DNA from: Gracilibacillus kekensis
Lineage (GTDB): Bacteria > Bacillota > Bacilli > Bacillales > Amphibacillaceae
Assembly (NCBI RefSeq): GCF_900143085.1
Contig: NZ_FRCZ01000001.1
Coordinates: forward strand, 310,001 to 374,000
Direction: 5' to 3'
Length of the DNA stretch: 64,000 bases
This document shows positions 9,516 through 19,065 of this stretch, one piece after another. The notes beneath the pieces are model-generated. The model did not search any database and had not been told where the DNA came from. It was given only the letters and a program-made list of their open reading frames with translations. The position numbers and the translations under genes are program-made. Numbering within the stretch: position 1 is the stretch's first letter; every line of letters begins with the position of its first letter.

Positions 9516-10271
9516 TTATACTCGCCATTTTCGCAATTCTGTAATTTTTTCATCAAAAAATGATAATACGTCATCAACTTCTTGTTTTAACAAGGATATA
9601 TCTGTAGATAACCAACGAATCAATATCCCCTTTCCATCAATATCCGTCATTCCTGCCCGATGATACTTCGCTTGGGAAAGACGTTGTTGAATATCCCATT
9701 CGTCGAAAGGAGGATTCGGTGAAATATACCAAATCGAGGCCATGTAAGGAAAATCTTCCGTCAATCCATGATGGGTAAGCGCAATCCCCTGTTGAGAAGA
9801 AAATTGAATAGGATCATACGATATACAATGTGCCCCATCCCATATTTCCATTAAGGATTGATAACGATAATTGACCGATTGATTTAAATGAATAATTTCT
9901 GCCCAAATAAATTCAGCATCATCTCTAACATTTATTTTTATGTGTTCGTTAATAGTACTATTGTTACTTGGAATCACCTCTCGTTTGTCAAAAAATAATA
10001 ATGCCTCTTCTTCGATATCACATTGCACATCTATTGCCTGCTCTGCCAGTGTAACAGCTGGCTTAATAGGAGATGTAAGTTTAATATTAGATGCCTTTTT
10101 CACAGTAAAATGAATATCCATCGGAGCTTCACTTTCATTCCATCCATCAAGCAAATAACTGGTAAAAATCCGATGTTTTTCATCTGATTTTTCAATATGG
10201 AGTGGAGGTTCACTTTGATAGTCAAGAAGATTTACTTTTTGGAACCGTGCTTTTAATTGTTTTTTTAACAT
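9516..10271 (-). CDS. ureD: Divergent UreD/UreH-like urease accessory protein
   Basis: Protein of 251 residues with the UreD pattern: an early T-S-Y-L-L-D-G segment, the central EEEALLFFDKREVIP (UreD proteins have A-x-L-E-x-x-P-x-x-x-I-P here), VRDDAEFIWAEII and a C-terminal HHGLTEDFPYMASIW. UreD is a scaffold that binds apo-urease with UreF and UreG during nickel insertion. The glycine- and thiol-rich motifs of typical UreD are poorly kept, so the protein is divergent. It lies 20 bp after ureF with a clear AGGAGG RBS. No urease structural gene, ureE or ureG is in the window. The family call is from motif comparison only. Confidence 0.65.
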   Translation of the reverse strand: MLKKQLKARFQKVNLLDYQSEPPLHIEKSDEKHRIFTSYLLDGWNESEAPMDIHFTVKKASNIKLTSPIKPAVTLAEQAIDVQCDIEEEALLFFDKREVIPSNNSTINEHIKINVRDDAEFIWAEIIHLNQSVNYRYQSLMEIWDGAHCISYDPIQFSSQQGIALTHHGLTEDFPYMASIWYISPNPPFDEWDIQQRLSQAKYHRAGMTDIDGKGILIRWLSTDISLLKQEVDDVLSFFDEKITELRKWRV

Positions 10272-10291
10272 AGTAACCTCCTTTTTTTGAA

Positions 10292-10990
10292 TCAGGATAT
10301 AAATAATTTTGATAAAAGGTATTTATGTTGCATTGCTGAAATTTCTAAACCAATGGCGTTATTCTTCATATCTTTAAATGATAGAGTCATCGCCTTTTCA
10401 GTTGCTTTATCGACTTCATCTAATGCCTCTAATGTCACTTTTTCCGCATCTTTTGGAGCTAACGGTATCGCTCTAACAGCATGTTGAACTAGATTGGTTA
10501 AGGAAAAATATAGATACATCTGAATCGCAGAATATAGGTCAAATCCCTGCTCATAAGCATACATACTATAAACAACGACATAATGATTTAACATTTCTTT
10601 TTCGATTACTTCCTTTTGCCATTTTTCCAAAAAAGCGGACGATTGAATGGTTAATAGTCGATCTAATAATCGTTTACCTGCTTGACGACTCGTTTTCTTT
10701 AATTCTAAAACATTTTTTCGCGCATTATAAATTTCAGCTAAATAAACAACCTGTTGCCAATCATTCTTTTTTAATTGAAGAAATAATTCTTTTATAATAA
10801 TGGCATCATTATAGACCAAATAATTTCCTATGTAACTGTTACAAAATGATGCTAAGTCTTCTTTAGAATTAATTTGTCTGGATCGGATATACATTTCCAT
10901 TCCAATAGCATGTGCTACTTGACTCTTTAAAAAAGATGAATGGTGTGTATGTAGTAAATGTAATAATTTCTTAGACTCTTTAGTACTCAT
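10292..10990 (-). CDS. ureF: Divergent UreF-like urease accessory protein
   Basis: All-helical protein of 232 residues. The UreF layout is visible: an N-terminal HSSFLKSQVAHAIGMEMYI in place of the usual P-x-G-x-F-x-x-S-x-G-x-E, then YNDAIIIKELF, a mid-region TSRQAGKRLLDRLL matching the UreF S-x-x-x-G-x-x-x-L block, HYVVVYSMYAYEQG and NLVQHAVRAIPLAPKDAEKV matching the family A-x-R-x-x-P-L-x-Q stretch. UreF normally gates the UreG GTPase on UreD. Loss of the N-terminal glycine motif is unusual. GGGGGG lies 5 nt before ATG 10990. It forms a two-gene operon with ureD. Confidence 0.7.
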   Translation of the reverse strand: MSTKESKKLLHLLHTHHSSFLKSQVAHAIGMEMYIRSRQINSKEDLASFCNSYIGNYLVYNDAIIIKELFLQLKKNDWQQVVYLAEIYNARKNVLELKKTSRQAGKRLLDRLLTIQSSAFLEKWQKEVIEKEMLNHYVVVYSMYAYEQGFDLYSAIQMYLYFSLTNLVQHAVRAIPLAPKDAEKVTLEALDEVDKATEKAMTLSFKDMKNNAIGLEISAMQHKYLLSKLFIS

Positions 10991-11160
10991 CCAATCCCCC
11001 CCAATCTCTATAATTATATCATAGCAATTGCTTAAGAATTTATAATAACTTTAGATCAGTTTGTTGCTATTTAGGTATATGAGACAAGATTGGAACAAAA
11101 GAATTTTTTAACTAGAATAATCGTTTGAATTTTATGCGTATTAGAAGGATTATACGACAT

Positions 11161-11450
11161 AACTCTGGTAGCAATTTTGAAATGTAATATGGGCGTAGTA
11201 ACCGCTACGGCTTGCCCACTTCCCTTTCCGTGGGGTTTTCCCTTCAGCTAACTTTTTCAAGCAAAAACCGCATGAAAAAGTGCAGGCGTTCGCTTCCACT
11301 CCTGCGGGATGTTTTTATCCGAAGATCCACTTTTTTAGCGCACTTTGCTTAAAAAGTTAGCTGAGGAGAAAAACCCGCGGAAAGGGAAGCGGACAAGCCG
11401 GAGCGTTTGTTACGCAGTTCTAAAATCTCATAATTACCACATTATTTACC
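11161..11450. repeat. Composite palindromic repeat, copy 1 (family A)
   Basis: Two inverted halves. The left (about 11190-11280) contains the reverse complement of a motif set (GGGGTTTTCCCTTCAGCTAA). The right (about 11283-11420) contains CTCCTGCGGGATGTTTTTAT, AGATCCACTTTTT, AAAGTTAGCTGAGGAGAAA, ACCCGCGGAAAGGGAAGCGG and GACAAGCCG. The right half folds on itself as a long imperfect hairpin. The same motifs recur at about 18.6-19.0, 33.1-33.6 and 59.2-59.5 kb. This fills the 475-bp gap between ureF and the PHP gene; no coding potential is seen. Confidence 0.85.
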
Positions 11451-11465
11451 ATCCTCTTTTATTAA

Positions 11466-12242
11466 TTAAACTGTTAATGAATCTGCTTCTTTCAATGCTT
11501 TTTTCATATATTTCTTTACTAATGTTGCGGATTTCACCTTTAAAGGTAATTGTTCTGCAATCTGAATTTGATATCTTCTGTTGGTGATCAATTGTTTTAA
11601 TTCATCACTAGTGCTGCACTCCTCTTCAAAATCATTAACAACACTTCCATATTGCAAAAATTGATGTGTGTCACTGCCACCCACTATTGGTAATTTAATC
11701 TCGACTGCCAATGCTTCTACTTCTTTTTTACAAGTTTCGATTCCTTTGGTATACAAGTCTTTGCCATTTAAATCAAGTGCGTCTAATCTTCTCAATTGAT
11801 CTCTCGTAACATTTTTCGCTAATGGTGTACTTTCTCGATAAGGATGTCCCCCTATTTTCAAAACGCCATACCGGTCTGCAAGGTCCATTAGTTCATTAAA
11901 GCTAATAAAACTTTCTTCCTGCAGATGTGGCTCAAGTTGTTCCCAAATCAATACAATGTCTTTCCGATCACCAATTAACAAAATGTGACCCACTTCTTTC
12001 ACATCTACTTCGATACCTGGAAACAACTTTAATCCTGCTATATTGTAAAACCCTTCCGAATACGAATAATTTTCATCCAAAAAACGATATATATCATAAA
12101 AACGAGTGGTATTAAAATGCTCAGTAAGGGCTAGAGCAGTTAAACCATTGCCTTTCGCCTCCTCCATCATCTCCCTAAAATATTCTGGCATAAATGTTGA
12201 TTTTTTTGAAATCTTCACATGACTATGAAAGTCGATTATCAT
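11466..12242 (-). CDS. PHP-domain phosphoesterase
   Basis: Protein of 258 residues with the Polymerase and Histidinol Phosphatase metal-ligand set: DFHSH (residues 4-8), ALTEH, PGIEVD, GGHPY and GGSDTH. Such enzymes are trinuclear-metal phosphoesterases of the HisK or YtvI/YciV type. It is last in an operon with ECF transporter genes (57 nt after ecfT), so its substrate is probably related to the transported compound. RBS AGGAAG precedes ATG 12242. The real substrate is not evident. Confidence 0.83.
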   Translation of the reverse strand: MIIDFHSHVKISKKSTFMPEYFREMMEEAKGNGLTALALTEHFNTTRFYDIYRFLDENYSYSEGFYNIAGLKLFPGIEVDVKEVGHILLIGDRKDIVLIWEQLEPHLQEESFISFNELMDLADRYGVLKIGGHPYRESTPLAKNVTRDQLRRLDALDLNGKDLYTKGIETCKKEVEALAVEIKLPIVGGSDTHQFLQYGSVVNDFEEECSTSDELKQLITNRRYQIQIAEQLPLKVKSATLVKKYMKKALKEADSLTV

Positions 12243-12299
12243 CCAAACACTTCCTATCTATTAAAATATGTAATTCATTAGTGATCCTGTCCATTCGTA

Positions 12300-13109
12300 T
12301 CATAGCAGGAGGAACAATCCAACCACATACAAAGACGAACCTACTAAAAATAAATAATCTTTACGTTTCATTTTCATTCCAGCTAATTTTAATCTTTTAA
12401 CTTCAGGATGATTAAACCCATACATACTTCCTTTCGTTTCTAGAGCTTCAACGGTGGTACGTGCTCGTTTAGCAGTTGATAACAACAGTGGATAAAATGA
12501 CAGCATTGCAATTTTCACAAAATAACCAATCGTTTTAATATATAAAAATCCATGTTTTTCAGGAGCTTTACCCCTTAACCGGAATGATTGAAAAACATGG
12601 TGATACTCTTCTAATAAGGTTGGTAACATGCGGTAACCATACGAGATGCTAAACGATACTTGACCTGGCACTTTGATTTTCAACAACCCATCACTTAATT
12701 TATCAGGATTCATCGAACAAAAAACGGTAATACTTGCTAACGAAATAACCGATAATTTAATCGTTAACACTAATAATGGAAGGAGTGCACTCAAGTCCCC
12801 ACCGAAAAACAGGGAAACGATTAACAAATAGCCACCTTGCCCTAATAAGCCTAGACATAAAATAAATATAATCAATGGACTTACTTTGGCAACATAAGTG
12901 GTGACGACCATAAATATAAACATCCCAACAAGTACCGACACATTATGAATAAACCAGGGGAAAATCCCAAAGAAAAGATACCAAAGGAACAATGTCCGAG
13001 GATCTAGTTTTGCCAGGAAGGTATCCCCATTTCCATATGCCGTATTTAACAATTCAATTTTAACTTGCTCAACCGATAACTTATCACTAAATTTACGCGT
13101 ATACTCCAT
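12300..13109 (-). CDS. ecfT: ECF transporter transmembrane subunit EcfT
   Basis: Integral membrane coupling subunit with about five membrane segments. The cytoplasmic signature SFRLRGKAPEKHG and a second ARTTVEALETKG, corresponding to the two EcfT A-R-G-type coupling motifs, are present. The frame stays open to 13142. ATG 13118 directly touches the RBS (AAGGAAGG, 13119-13126), while ATG 13109 is 9 nt away, so 13109 is chosen. It overlaps the end of the ATPase gene by 17 nt. It works with the fused ATPase and the upstream S component. Confidence 0.85.
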   Translation of the reverse strand: MEYTRKFSDKLSVEQVKIELLNTAYGNGDTFLAKLDPRTLFLWYLFFGIFPWFIHNVSVLVGMFIFMVVTTYVAKVSPLIIFILCLGLLGQGGYLLIVSLFFGGDLSALLPLLVLTIKLSVISLASITVFCSMNPDKLSDGLLKIKVPGQVSFSISYGYRMLPTLLEEYHHVFQSFRLRGKAPEKHGFLYIKTIGYFVKIAMLSFYPLLLSTAKRARTTVEALETKGSMYGFNHPEVKRLKLAGMKMKRKDYLFLVGSSLYVVGLFLLL

Positions 13110-14790
13110 TAGCGACATCCCTTCCTTGGTAACGAATGGCAAACTCTTCTACTGTATAGGCAGGTTGATCCCATCCTAGTGATTGCGTAAATGAAAAGAT
13201 CTGTGGAGGTACGAGTCCTGCTTTCTCTAATAATCGGTAATTTTGAAAAACTGATTCACGATCACCGTCATGAATGATTCGTCCTTCATGCATCACAATA
13301 ATTCGATTAGCAAATTCACAAACTAATTGCATATCATGTGTGGCAACTATGACTGCTTTTAATGTATCTTTTAATCCATCTAGTAATCTAGTAATATGTT
13401 TTCTTGTGCTAATGTCTAAATTTGCAGTAGGTTCATCTAACAACATAATTTCTGGATGCATTCCAACCCCGATTGCTAACGACGCTCTACGTTGTTGACC
13501 ACCACTTAATAATCGGCTATCATGATCCGCTAAATTTGTTAATTCAAATTGTTCTAATAACTGTTCTACTTTGCTACGATAATTCTTTACTTTTCTTGCT
13601 TTCATAAAAAATTCCACATCTTTATCAACACAATCCTCAATAAACATTTGCTCTGGATTTTGATGAATATAGGTTACCTTCTCTGCCAAATGTTCAGGTG
13701 ATAATTTCCTCGTATTCGTGCCATCCACCAACACATCACCAGAACCTGGTTTCACTAATCCTGTTATCAAACGCATAAAGGAAGATTTACCTGCTCCATT
13801 ATTCCCAACAAGTGCAATATAATCTCCTTCATATATAGTACAATTAATGTCATGTAAAACTTGCTTCTTGTCTCTTGAAACAGTTTTATAGGAAAAATTG
13901 ACTTTCTCATAGGAAACAATCGGATTTAATTTTGATGCTGAATGTTTAATGTGTGCTTCCAACGGACCTAATTCTGAGAAGGTAGGTAGTCCTTCCTCTA
14001 TGGTGATTGGCAAGGAATCGATTACCCCTATCATCTTCGCTGCTTGCGTAATTTGTGGCGGGTAGATCTGATGCGCTAATAATATGTCCACTTGATTCAA
14101 CGCTTCTTTTACAGGCAACTTAAAGGTTACGTTCCCTTTTTCCATTAAAACAACATTCTTAGCATAACTGGCGACAAATTCTGTATGATGCTCGATCACA
14201 ATAATTGTTTTTCCGTGTACCTCATTTAATTCTTTTAAAATATCATAAATCACCTTAGCATGCTGGGGATCCAGTTGTGCGACCGGTTCATCGATAATAA
14301 TAATTTCCGGATTAAGTGACAGTACACTTGCCAGTGCCAGTAAATGCTTTTGTCCACCACTCAACTGCCAGACAAAAGCGTTCTTCACCTCAGCTAAACC
14401 TACTAATTGCAGAGCGCGGAGTCCACGCTCACGATAATCAGCAAGCCCATAGTGTAGAGGTGCAAAACAAGCATCCTCAAGCACTCTCGGACTAACAATC
14501 TGATTTTCAAAATCCTGATAGACATACCCTACCGTTCGAGACAAATCGGCTACCTTATGATCCAAAGTATTTAAATTATTCACAGTCACTTCACCAGCAA
14601 AGTCACCAACATAATAATGAGGAATTAACCCATTAAGCAGCTTACACAACGTTGATTTCCCACTGCCATTACCACCTAAAATCGCAACAAAGTCCCCTTT
14701 TTCAATTGAAAGATTGACGTTATTTAGTACTGGCTCTGTTGCACCTGGGTATTGAAATGTAACATTTTTAATGTCGATATGCTTGGTCAT
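13093..14790 (-). CDS. ECF transporter ATPase, two fused ABC domains
   Basis: Protein of 565 residues with two complete ABC cassettes. Cassette 1 has Walker A GGNGSGKST (39-47), LSGGQ near 143 and IIIIDEP near 162. Cassette 2 has GNNGAGKSS near 330, LLSGGQQRR near 427 and LLDEPT near 446. Fused A-A' ATPases of this kind (YkoD type) drive ECF vitamin or metabolite importers. Its ATG overlaps the stop of the S-component gene by 4 nt, which shows tight coupling. Confidence 0.92.
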   Translation of the reverse strand: MTKHIDIKNVTFQYPGATEPVLNNVNLSIEKGDFVAILGGNGSGKSTLCKLLNGLIPHYYVGDFAGEVTVNNLNTLDHKVADLSRTVGYVYQDFENQIVSPRVLEDACFAPLHYGLADYRERGLRALQLVGLAEVKNAFVWQLSGGQKHLLALASVLSLNPEIIIIDEPVAQLDPQHAKVIYDILKELNEVHGKTIIVIEHHTEFVASYAKNVVLMEKGNVTFKLPVKEALNQVDILLAHQIYPPQITQAAKMIGVIDSLPITIEEGLPTFSELGPLEAHIKHSASKLNPIVSYEKVNFSYKTVSRDKKQVLHDINCTIYEGDYIALVGNNGAGKSSFMRLITGLVKPGSGDVLVDGTNTRKLSPEHLAEKVTYIHQNPEQMFIEDCVDKDVEFFMKARKVKNYRSKVEQLLEQFELTNLADHDSRLLSGGQQRRASLAIGVGMHPEIMLLDEPTANLDISTRKHITRLLDGLKDTLKAVIVATHDMQLVCEFANRIIVMHEGRIIHDGDRESVFQNYRLLEKAGLVPPQIFSFTQSLGWDQPAYTVEEFAIRYQGRDVANGVYA

Positions 14791-15671
14791 GATGGTATCT
14801 TTTCCTCCTGCTTATTTTTTAATGAATGTGAAGATTTTTTCTTAATCATTACGGAAATGGTTATGATTGATACCAACAAAGCTACACCAAGACTGACCCA
14901 AATAAACCAATCACCAAACATAGCAAGAAAATCTGCTTCCCACTCCACATTAAATCCAGACTCTGATAAAAACTCAAACAGAAAAGCTGATGCAGCTAAC
15001 AAAATTCCAACTGCCACCAGTCTCGGACCAATAATTTCTGCTAAAGAGTAGCGATCATTGCGATCTCGTGGTTTCATTCCTAATAACGGCTCAATTTTAC
15101 CGTACAATCTAGGCACCAAATACAATGTTGGTAATAATGCAAACAGAATACCGGAAAATAATATATCATTTAGGAAGGCAACCCCTTCAATAACAACTAC
15201 ACTTTCTGCAAGTCCTTGAACTGCCTCTAATTCTTCTACACCAACCCATACTTTTAAAATATCTACTGTTGCACTAATCGCCTGATGAATAATTATTCCT
15301 AGCATAGCTGCGATTCCAACTTGCAATCTATTTTTTGGATCACGGACAAATGTACCAGCAACATACATCGCCAATGAAAAAGCAATAAATTTCTCTAATT
15401 CTCCAAAACCGCCAAATTGACCTAGCATGATTTCCCCAAAAATTATTTCTCCTAAGGATGCACCAACAGCAGCATACAAAGGATGAAACAAGATACATAA
15501 CGTTAAAGGAATGAAAGCAAAATACTCGATCGAAAATTCAATTGGACCTAACTGTGCACTTGGTACTAACTCTGTAATCATGTTTGATAAACCATATAAC
15601 GACATCGACAAAATAAAAACCATCATCTTTTGTGACTGTGTGAGTGTATAGCGTTTGTTTAGGTTACTCAT
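14787..15671 (-). CDS. Predicted ECF transporter substrate-binding (S) component
   Basis: Hydrophobic protein of 294 residues with about seven membrane segments and a Lys/Ser-rich C-terminal tail. Its position directly ahead of the fused ATPase and EcfT genes, the 4-nt overlap and the embedded acidic loop (ELEAVQGLAES) identify it as the S component that determines substrate. It is longer than the usual S component of about 180-220 residues and I do not recognise its specificity. The RBS AAAGGAGG is strong. PHP and RpiR neighbours suggest a phosphorylatable sugar-like or nucleoside-like compound, which is an inference. Confidence 0.7.
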   Translation of the reverse strand: MSNLNKRYTLTQSQKMMVFILSMSLYGLSNMITELVPSAQLGPIEFSIEYFAFIPLTLCILFHPLYAAVGASLGEIIFGEIMLGQFGGFGELEKFIAFSLAMYVAGTFVRDPKNRLQVGIAAMLGIIIHQAISATVDILKVWVGVEELEAVQGLAESVVVIEGVAFLNDILFSGILFALLPTLYLVPRLYGKIEPLLGMKPRDRNDRYSLAEIIGPRLVAVGILLAASAFLFEFLSESGFNVEWEADFLAMFGDWFIWVSLGVALLVSIITISVMIKKKSSHSLKNKQEEKIPS

Positions 15672-15740
15672 CTCTTTCTACCTCCTTTATTTTGTTATCT
15701 TCATTGTAATGTTGCTTTTTTAAGCTACTTTTTGAATAGA

Positions 15741-15788
15741 GTTAAGTAAATGTAAATTTGTTAACTTTTATTATCATGATGTAAATTT
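15741..15788. promoter_or_regulatory. Repeated ATGTAAATTT in the ECF/rpiR divergent region
   Basis: ATGTAAATTT occurs at 15750-15759 and again at 15779-15788 (29 nt apart), and GTTAA/TTAAC arms flank the first copy. It lies between the divergent S-component gene and the RpiR-type gene and may be that regulator's operator. Confidence 0.3.
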
Positions 15789-15866
15789 TCTTTCATTTTT
15801 GGGGTTATCTCATTTTATTTTTGATAGGATAGAAGTTGTTGCACTGGCGAAAAAGAGAGGGGAAAA

Positions 15867-16697
15867 ATGATGGCATTTTCTATTGACCAACAAAATTTAA
15901 CACAAAGTCAAACCAAACTGGCAAATTATATTACGAAACATCTTCATCAGGTATTGCTTTCTACTGAAAAAGAAATTGCATATGAAGTTGGAGTTAGCAT
16001 TGCTACAGTATCTCGATTCTGGTCTGTGATTGGGTTTCATAATTTGAAAGAATTTAAACAACATATGAAAAAAGAGTTAGAGGTATCTCCTGCACGAAAA
16101 ATAAAACGAGTAGAGGATAAAAAATCAGATCATACGAACTATCTCTCAATCGAAAAAAGTATTGGTCTTCTTCAAGAAACATTTGAAAATATAGATAGTC
16201 AGCGATTTAATCAAGCTTTGGACATGATATATCGTGCTAAAAAAGTCTATGTATTTGCCAATGGCCCCTCGAAAGGGCTTGGAGAATTATTAATATATAG
16301 AATGAAACGCTTAGGAATTCCTATTCAACTAATTGCACATCATGGCAATGAAATTTTCGAAGAAATTATTCATTTTAAGAGAGAGGATATCGTCTTACTT
16401 TTTGCTTTTGGGAGATTGTTACCGGAAGCAAAGGTGATACTAGACTATCAAAGAGACATTCATTATCGAACGGTCATGATTACCGATCAGTTAATAGCGG
16501 ACTTTACTTCTTTAGCAAGCATAAGTCTCTTTGCCAGCAGAGGAGAACCACACGAATTTCATTCTATGCTCGCTCCCACCTTGTTAATAGAGAATATCAT
16601 TTTAGGTTTAAGCTTAAAAGATCAATCTTCACACATACAAAGACTAGAACAATTAACAACCTTAAGGAAAAAGTACTACAAGGAACTACCTCGTTAA
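15867..16697 (+). CDS. MurR/RpiR-family regulator (HTH_6 plus SIS domain)
   Basis: Regulator of 276 residues. The N-terminal HTH_6 domain (EKEIAYEVGVSIATVSRFW, about residues 34-52) is followed by a SIS phosphosugar-binding domain (KKVYVFANGPSKGLGELL, and VLLFAFGRLLPEAKVI). RpiR-type proteins sense phosphorylated sugars or amino sugars. It is divergent from the ECF/PHP operon and is its most likely controller. RBS GAGAGGGG precedes ATG 15867; the next codon is also ATG. The ligand is unknown. Confidence 0.85.
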   Translation: MMAFSIDQQNLTQSQTKLANYITKHLHQVLLSTEKEIAYEVGVSIATVSRFWSVIGFHNLKEFKQHMKKELEVSPARKIKRVEDKKSDHTNYLSIEKSIGLLQETFENIDSQRFNQALDMIYRAKKVYVFANGPSKGLGELLIYRMKRLGIPIQLIAHHGNEIFEEIIHFKREDIVLLFAFGRLLPEAKVILDYQRDIHYRTVMITDQLIADFTSLASISLFASRGEPHEFHSMLAPTLLIENIILGLSLKDQSSHIQRLEQLTTLRKKYYKELPR

Positions 16698-16895
16698 CAT
16701 TTTAGAAACATTTTGTCTTTATTTTAATATAATATATTGTGCCAAATTTCCTATTACTATATACTATTAGTAACAAGAAAGTGAAGTTACATAAACGTGA
16801 AGCTTTATTCAAAATAAGCTAAAACTCTCACTGATTGCCAGGAAACTTTATTAGAGACAAAAGATTAAACCATTTTAATTAAAGGAGTTTATACA

Positions 16896-18371
16896 ATGGG
16901 TATTATTCAATCTATGCGCTACAACGATTTACAGAAAAAGAACACTTTAATGTTTGTTGTGATGGCCATTACTTTATTAGTAGGCTTATCTCTTTCACTA
17001 GCTACTAATGAACTAGTATCTGCTACGTTTTATGGCTCTGAATTGGCTGTAACGATTATTACTTATTTTATTTTACAAAAGGTCCTCAAAAAACCAATTA
17101 TTTTACCATATTTATTCGTTATCATTTTTTATCTTTCTAACCTATTATATATTGTGACAAGTGGCGCAAGTGCCGCCTTATTTTTAATTGTTATATTCTT
17201 AAGTTTATTCTCAGCCATTCAAATGGATCGTAAAGTATTTTATACCGGTTTTATCTTAGGTATAGCTGTTATTGTTTATAATTATATAGAGATGGATCAA
17301 ACGAATGAAATAATGGTTCAATTGTTTCAATATTCACTATTGGTCTACCTATTAACAGTTATTGTGTTCCATTATATGATGAAAATGTCTAGCGAACAAT
17401 TTACAAAACTAGAAAGTTTGCTACTGGCTTCCGAAAGAGAAAGTAAACAAAAAGAGCAGCAAAAAGAGTCTGTTGAAAAATCTGTTACTAACATTCTAAA
17501 TAAGATTGCTCAAGTGAATGACCAGCTTCAAGAGAATGTCCAGACTCAAGAAGACCTGAATCATACCATTCAGGAAATCTCGCAGGCTAGCCAATCACAA
17601 GCAGAGCAAATTTCTGATATTTCCAATGCCACCAATGATACAAGACAAAATATCGACGTTGTGGAACAAACCTCCCAGCAATTATATGATGAATCTAAAC
17701 AAGCTAGTACATTAACCTTATCTGGTAAAGAGAAGATGGATACTCTAAATCAGAATAACCAGGTTTTAGAAAAGACGATTGGAGATTTAAGTAAAACATT
17801 TGCTGAATTAACTGACAAAATAAAAGAAACCAATACTTTCGCTTCCAATATTAAAGAGATTACCGAACAAACAAACTTACTTGCCTTAAATGCTTCGATT
17901 GAAGCGGCTCGCGCAGGGGAAGCTGGAAAAGGTTTTGCGGTGGTAGCAGACGAGATCAGAAAATTAGCAGATTTAACTGGCGAGACGACAGAGAAAATAA
18001 CTGGAAATTTAGCTGCTTTAAATGAAACGAATGATTCAGCAGTAGCCCAAATGGATAAAAGTATGCAAAACTTCGTGATTGGTATGGAAACCTCTTATGA
18101 AGTTACTGGTTACTTTGAAGATTTAACAAGTACGATCGCAACGCTTAATGATGCACTGCTTAATTTTTCTCACCTTGCCAAAGAAGTACAAGGTCAATCG
18201 AATGGTGTAGAAGCGTCAACCAATGATTTGGCGGCAATTATTGAACAAGCATCAGCAAGTCTTGAAGAAATGAGCGCAACGGTTACGACATTAACAGAGA
18301 GCAATCAAGAGCTAGCTTCATTGCTGGATCAGGCCGTAGAAGATTCAGAAGATCTTAAAAAACAATTTTAA
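16896..18371 (+). CDS. Methyl-accepting chemotaxis protein with multi-TM N-terminus
   Basis: Receptor of 491 residues. Residues 20-165 contain about six membrane helices and no extracellular sensor domain, so it may sense within the membrane or energy state. The cytoplasmic signalling hairpin is present, with the conserved tip [20 protein letters not shown] and [16 protein letters not shown] at about residues 325-360. A coiled coil flanks it and the C-terminus [10 protein letters not shown] lacks a CheR pentapeptide. RBS AAAGGAG precedes ATG 16896. It is monocistronic with its own terminator. Confidence 0.88.
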   Translation: MGIIQSMRYNDLQKKNTLMFVVMAITLLVGLSLSLATNELVSATFYGSELAVTIITYFILQKVLKKPIILPYLFVIIFYLSNLLYIVTSGASAALFLIVIFLSLFSAIQMDRKVFYTGFILGIAVIVYNYIEMDQTNEIMVQLFQYSLLVYLLTVIVFHYMMKMSSEQFTKLESLLLASERESKQKEQQKESVEKSVTNILNKIAQVNDQLQENVQTQEDLNHTIQEISQASQSQAEQISDISNATNDTRQNIDVVEQTSQQLYDESKQASTLTLSGKEKMDTLNQNNQVLEKTIGDLSKTFAELTDKIKETNTFASNIKEITEQTNLLALNASIEAARAGEAGKGFAVVADEIRKLADLTGETTEKITGNLAALNETNDSAVAQMDKSMQNFVIGMETSYEVTGYFEDLTSTIATLNDALLNFSHLAKEVQGQSNGVEASTNDLAAIIEQASASLEEMSATVTTLTESNQELASLLDQAVEDSEDLKKQF

Positions 18372-18380
18372 ACAAACTTA

Positions 18381-18417
18381 AAAAATACTGGGAATTTTCC
18401 CGGTATTTTTTATTTTA
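18381..18417 (+). terminator. Terminator of the MCP gene
   Basis: AATACTGGGAA pairs with TTCCCGGTATT, followed by TTTTTATTTT. Confidence 0.85.
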
Positions 18418-18506
18418 TAATTTCAATCAGCTTATTACTTTTCGTGAATTTAATTTGAATTTGTTTTAGATTCCACAATAAATTTAAAGTCAAAGGAGAG
18501 GTTTCC

Positions 18507-18605
18507 ATGACAAAGATTCTTATTATTGAAGACGAGGAAAAATTGGCTCGGGTTCTAGAATTAGACCCACTTCCCTTTCCATGGTTTTTTCCCTTCTTCA
18601 GCTAA
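18507..18605 (+). pseudogene. Response regulator gene truncated by a dispersed repeat
   Basis: A good RBS (AAAGGAGAGG) and an ATG start a peptide MTKILIIEDEEKLARVLEL, which is the N-terminus of an OmpR/PhoB-type receiver domain with its acidic ED pair. After about 19 codons the sequence turns into family A repeat (from about 18566), and the frame ends at TAA 18603. Nothing downstream to 19065 continues a receiver or DNA-binding domain, and no partner kinase is present. The gene was therefore destroyed by insertion of the repeat together with deletion of the rest. Confidence 0.8.
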
Positions 18606-19005
18606 CTTTTCCAAGCAAAGATCGCTTGAAAAAGTGGATCTTAAGGAAAAAGTTACCACAGGAGTGAAAGTGGGCGGCCTCCGCTAACATATTTGTTCGA
18701 CAACTATTGTGACTGGTAACCTTAGGATCTGTTACTTTAATAAATTATTGCATTACATGATATAAATAACATTATACTTCCTCATACTAGCGTTGTAGAA
18801 TCCTAATAAGCGTAGGTGTCCGCTTCAACTCCTACGGGATGTTTTTATCCGAAGATCCACTTTGATAAGCGGTTTTTGCTTAACAAAGTTAGCTGAGGAG
18901 AAAAACCCGTGGAAAGGGAAGCGGACAAACCGTAGCGATTGCTAAGCTCACACATCATGTCAAAATTACAACATCATTTATTGCGCAGTTTCCTCATATT
19001 GCGCC
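18566..19005. repeat. Composite palindromic repeat, copy 2 (family A)
   Basis: The left inverted half (about 18566-18690) contains CCACTTCCCTTTCC, TTCAGCTAACTTTTCCAAGC and AAAAGTGGATCTT. A spacer of about 120 bp follows, then the right half (about 18811-18945) with CTCCTACGGGATGTTTTTAT, AGATCCACTTT, GTTAGCTGAGGAGAAAA and GGAAAGGGAAGCGGACAA. The right edge resembles that of copies 3 and 4 (TGCGCAGTTTCCTCAT versus TCGCAGTATATTCCTAAT). The left edge interrupts the response regulator. Confidence 0.85.
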
Positions 19006-19065
19006 ACCATTCTCTTTGCATTGTTCATGTTTGAAGTTAAAATTAGTATTTATGTGCCAGCCTTT

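Noticed and set aside
11161-11450. Insertion sequence with transposase
   Set aside because: No transposase frame exists in or beside any family A copy, so only a non-coding repeat can be supported.
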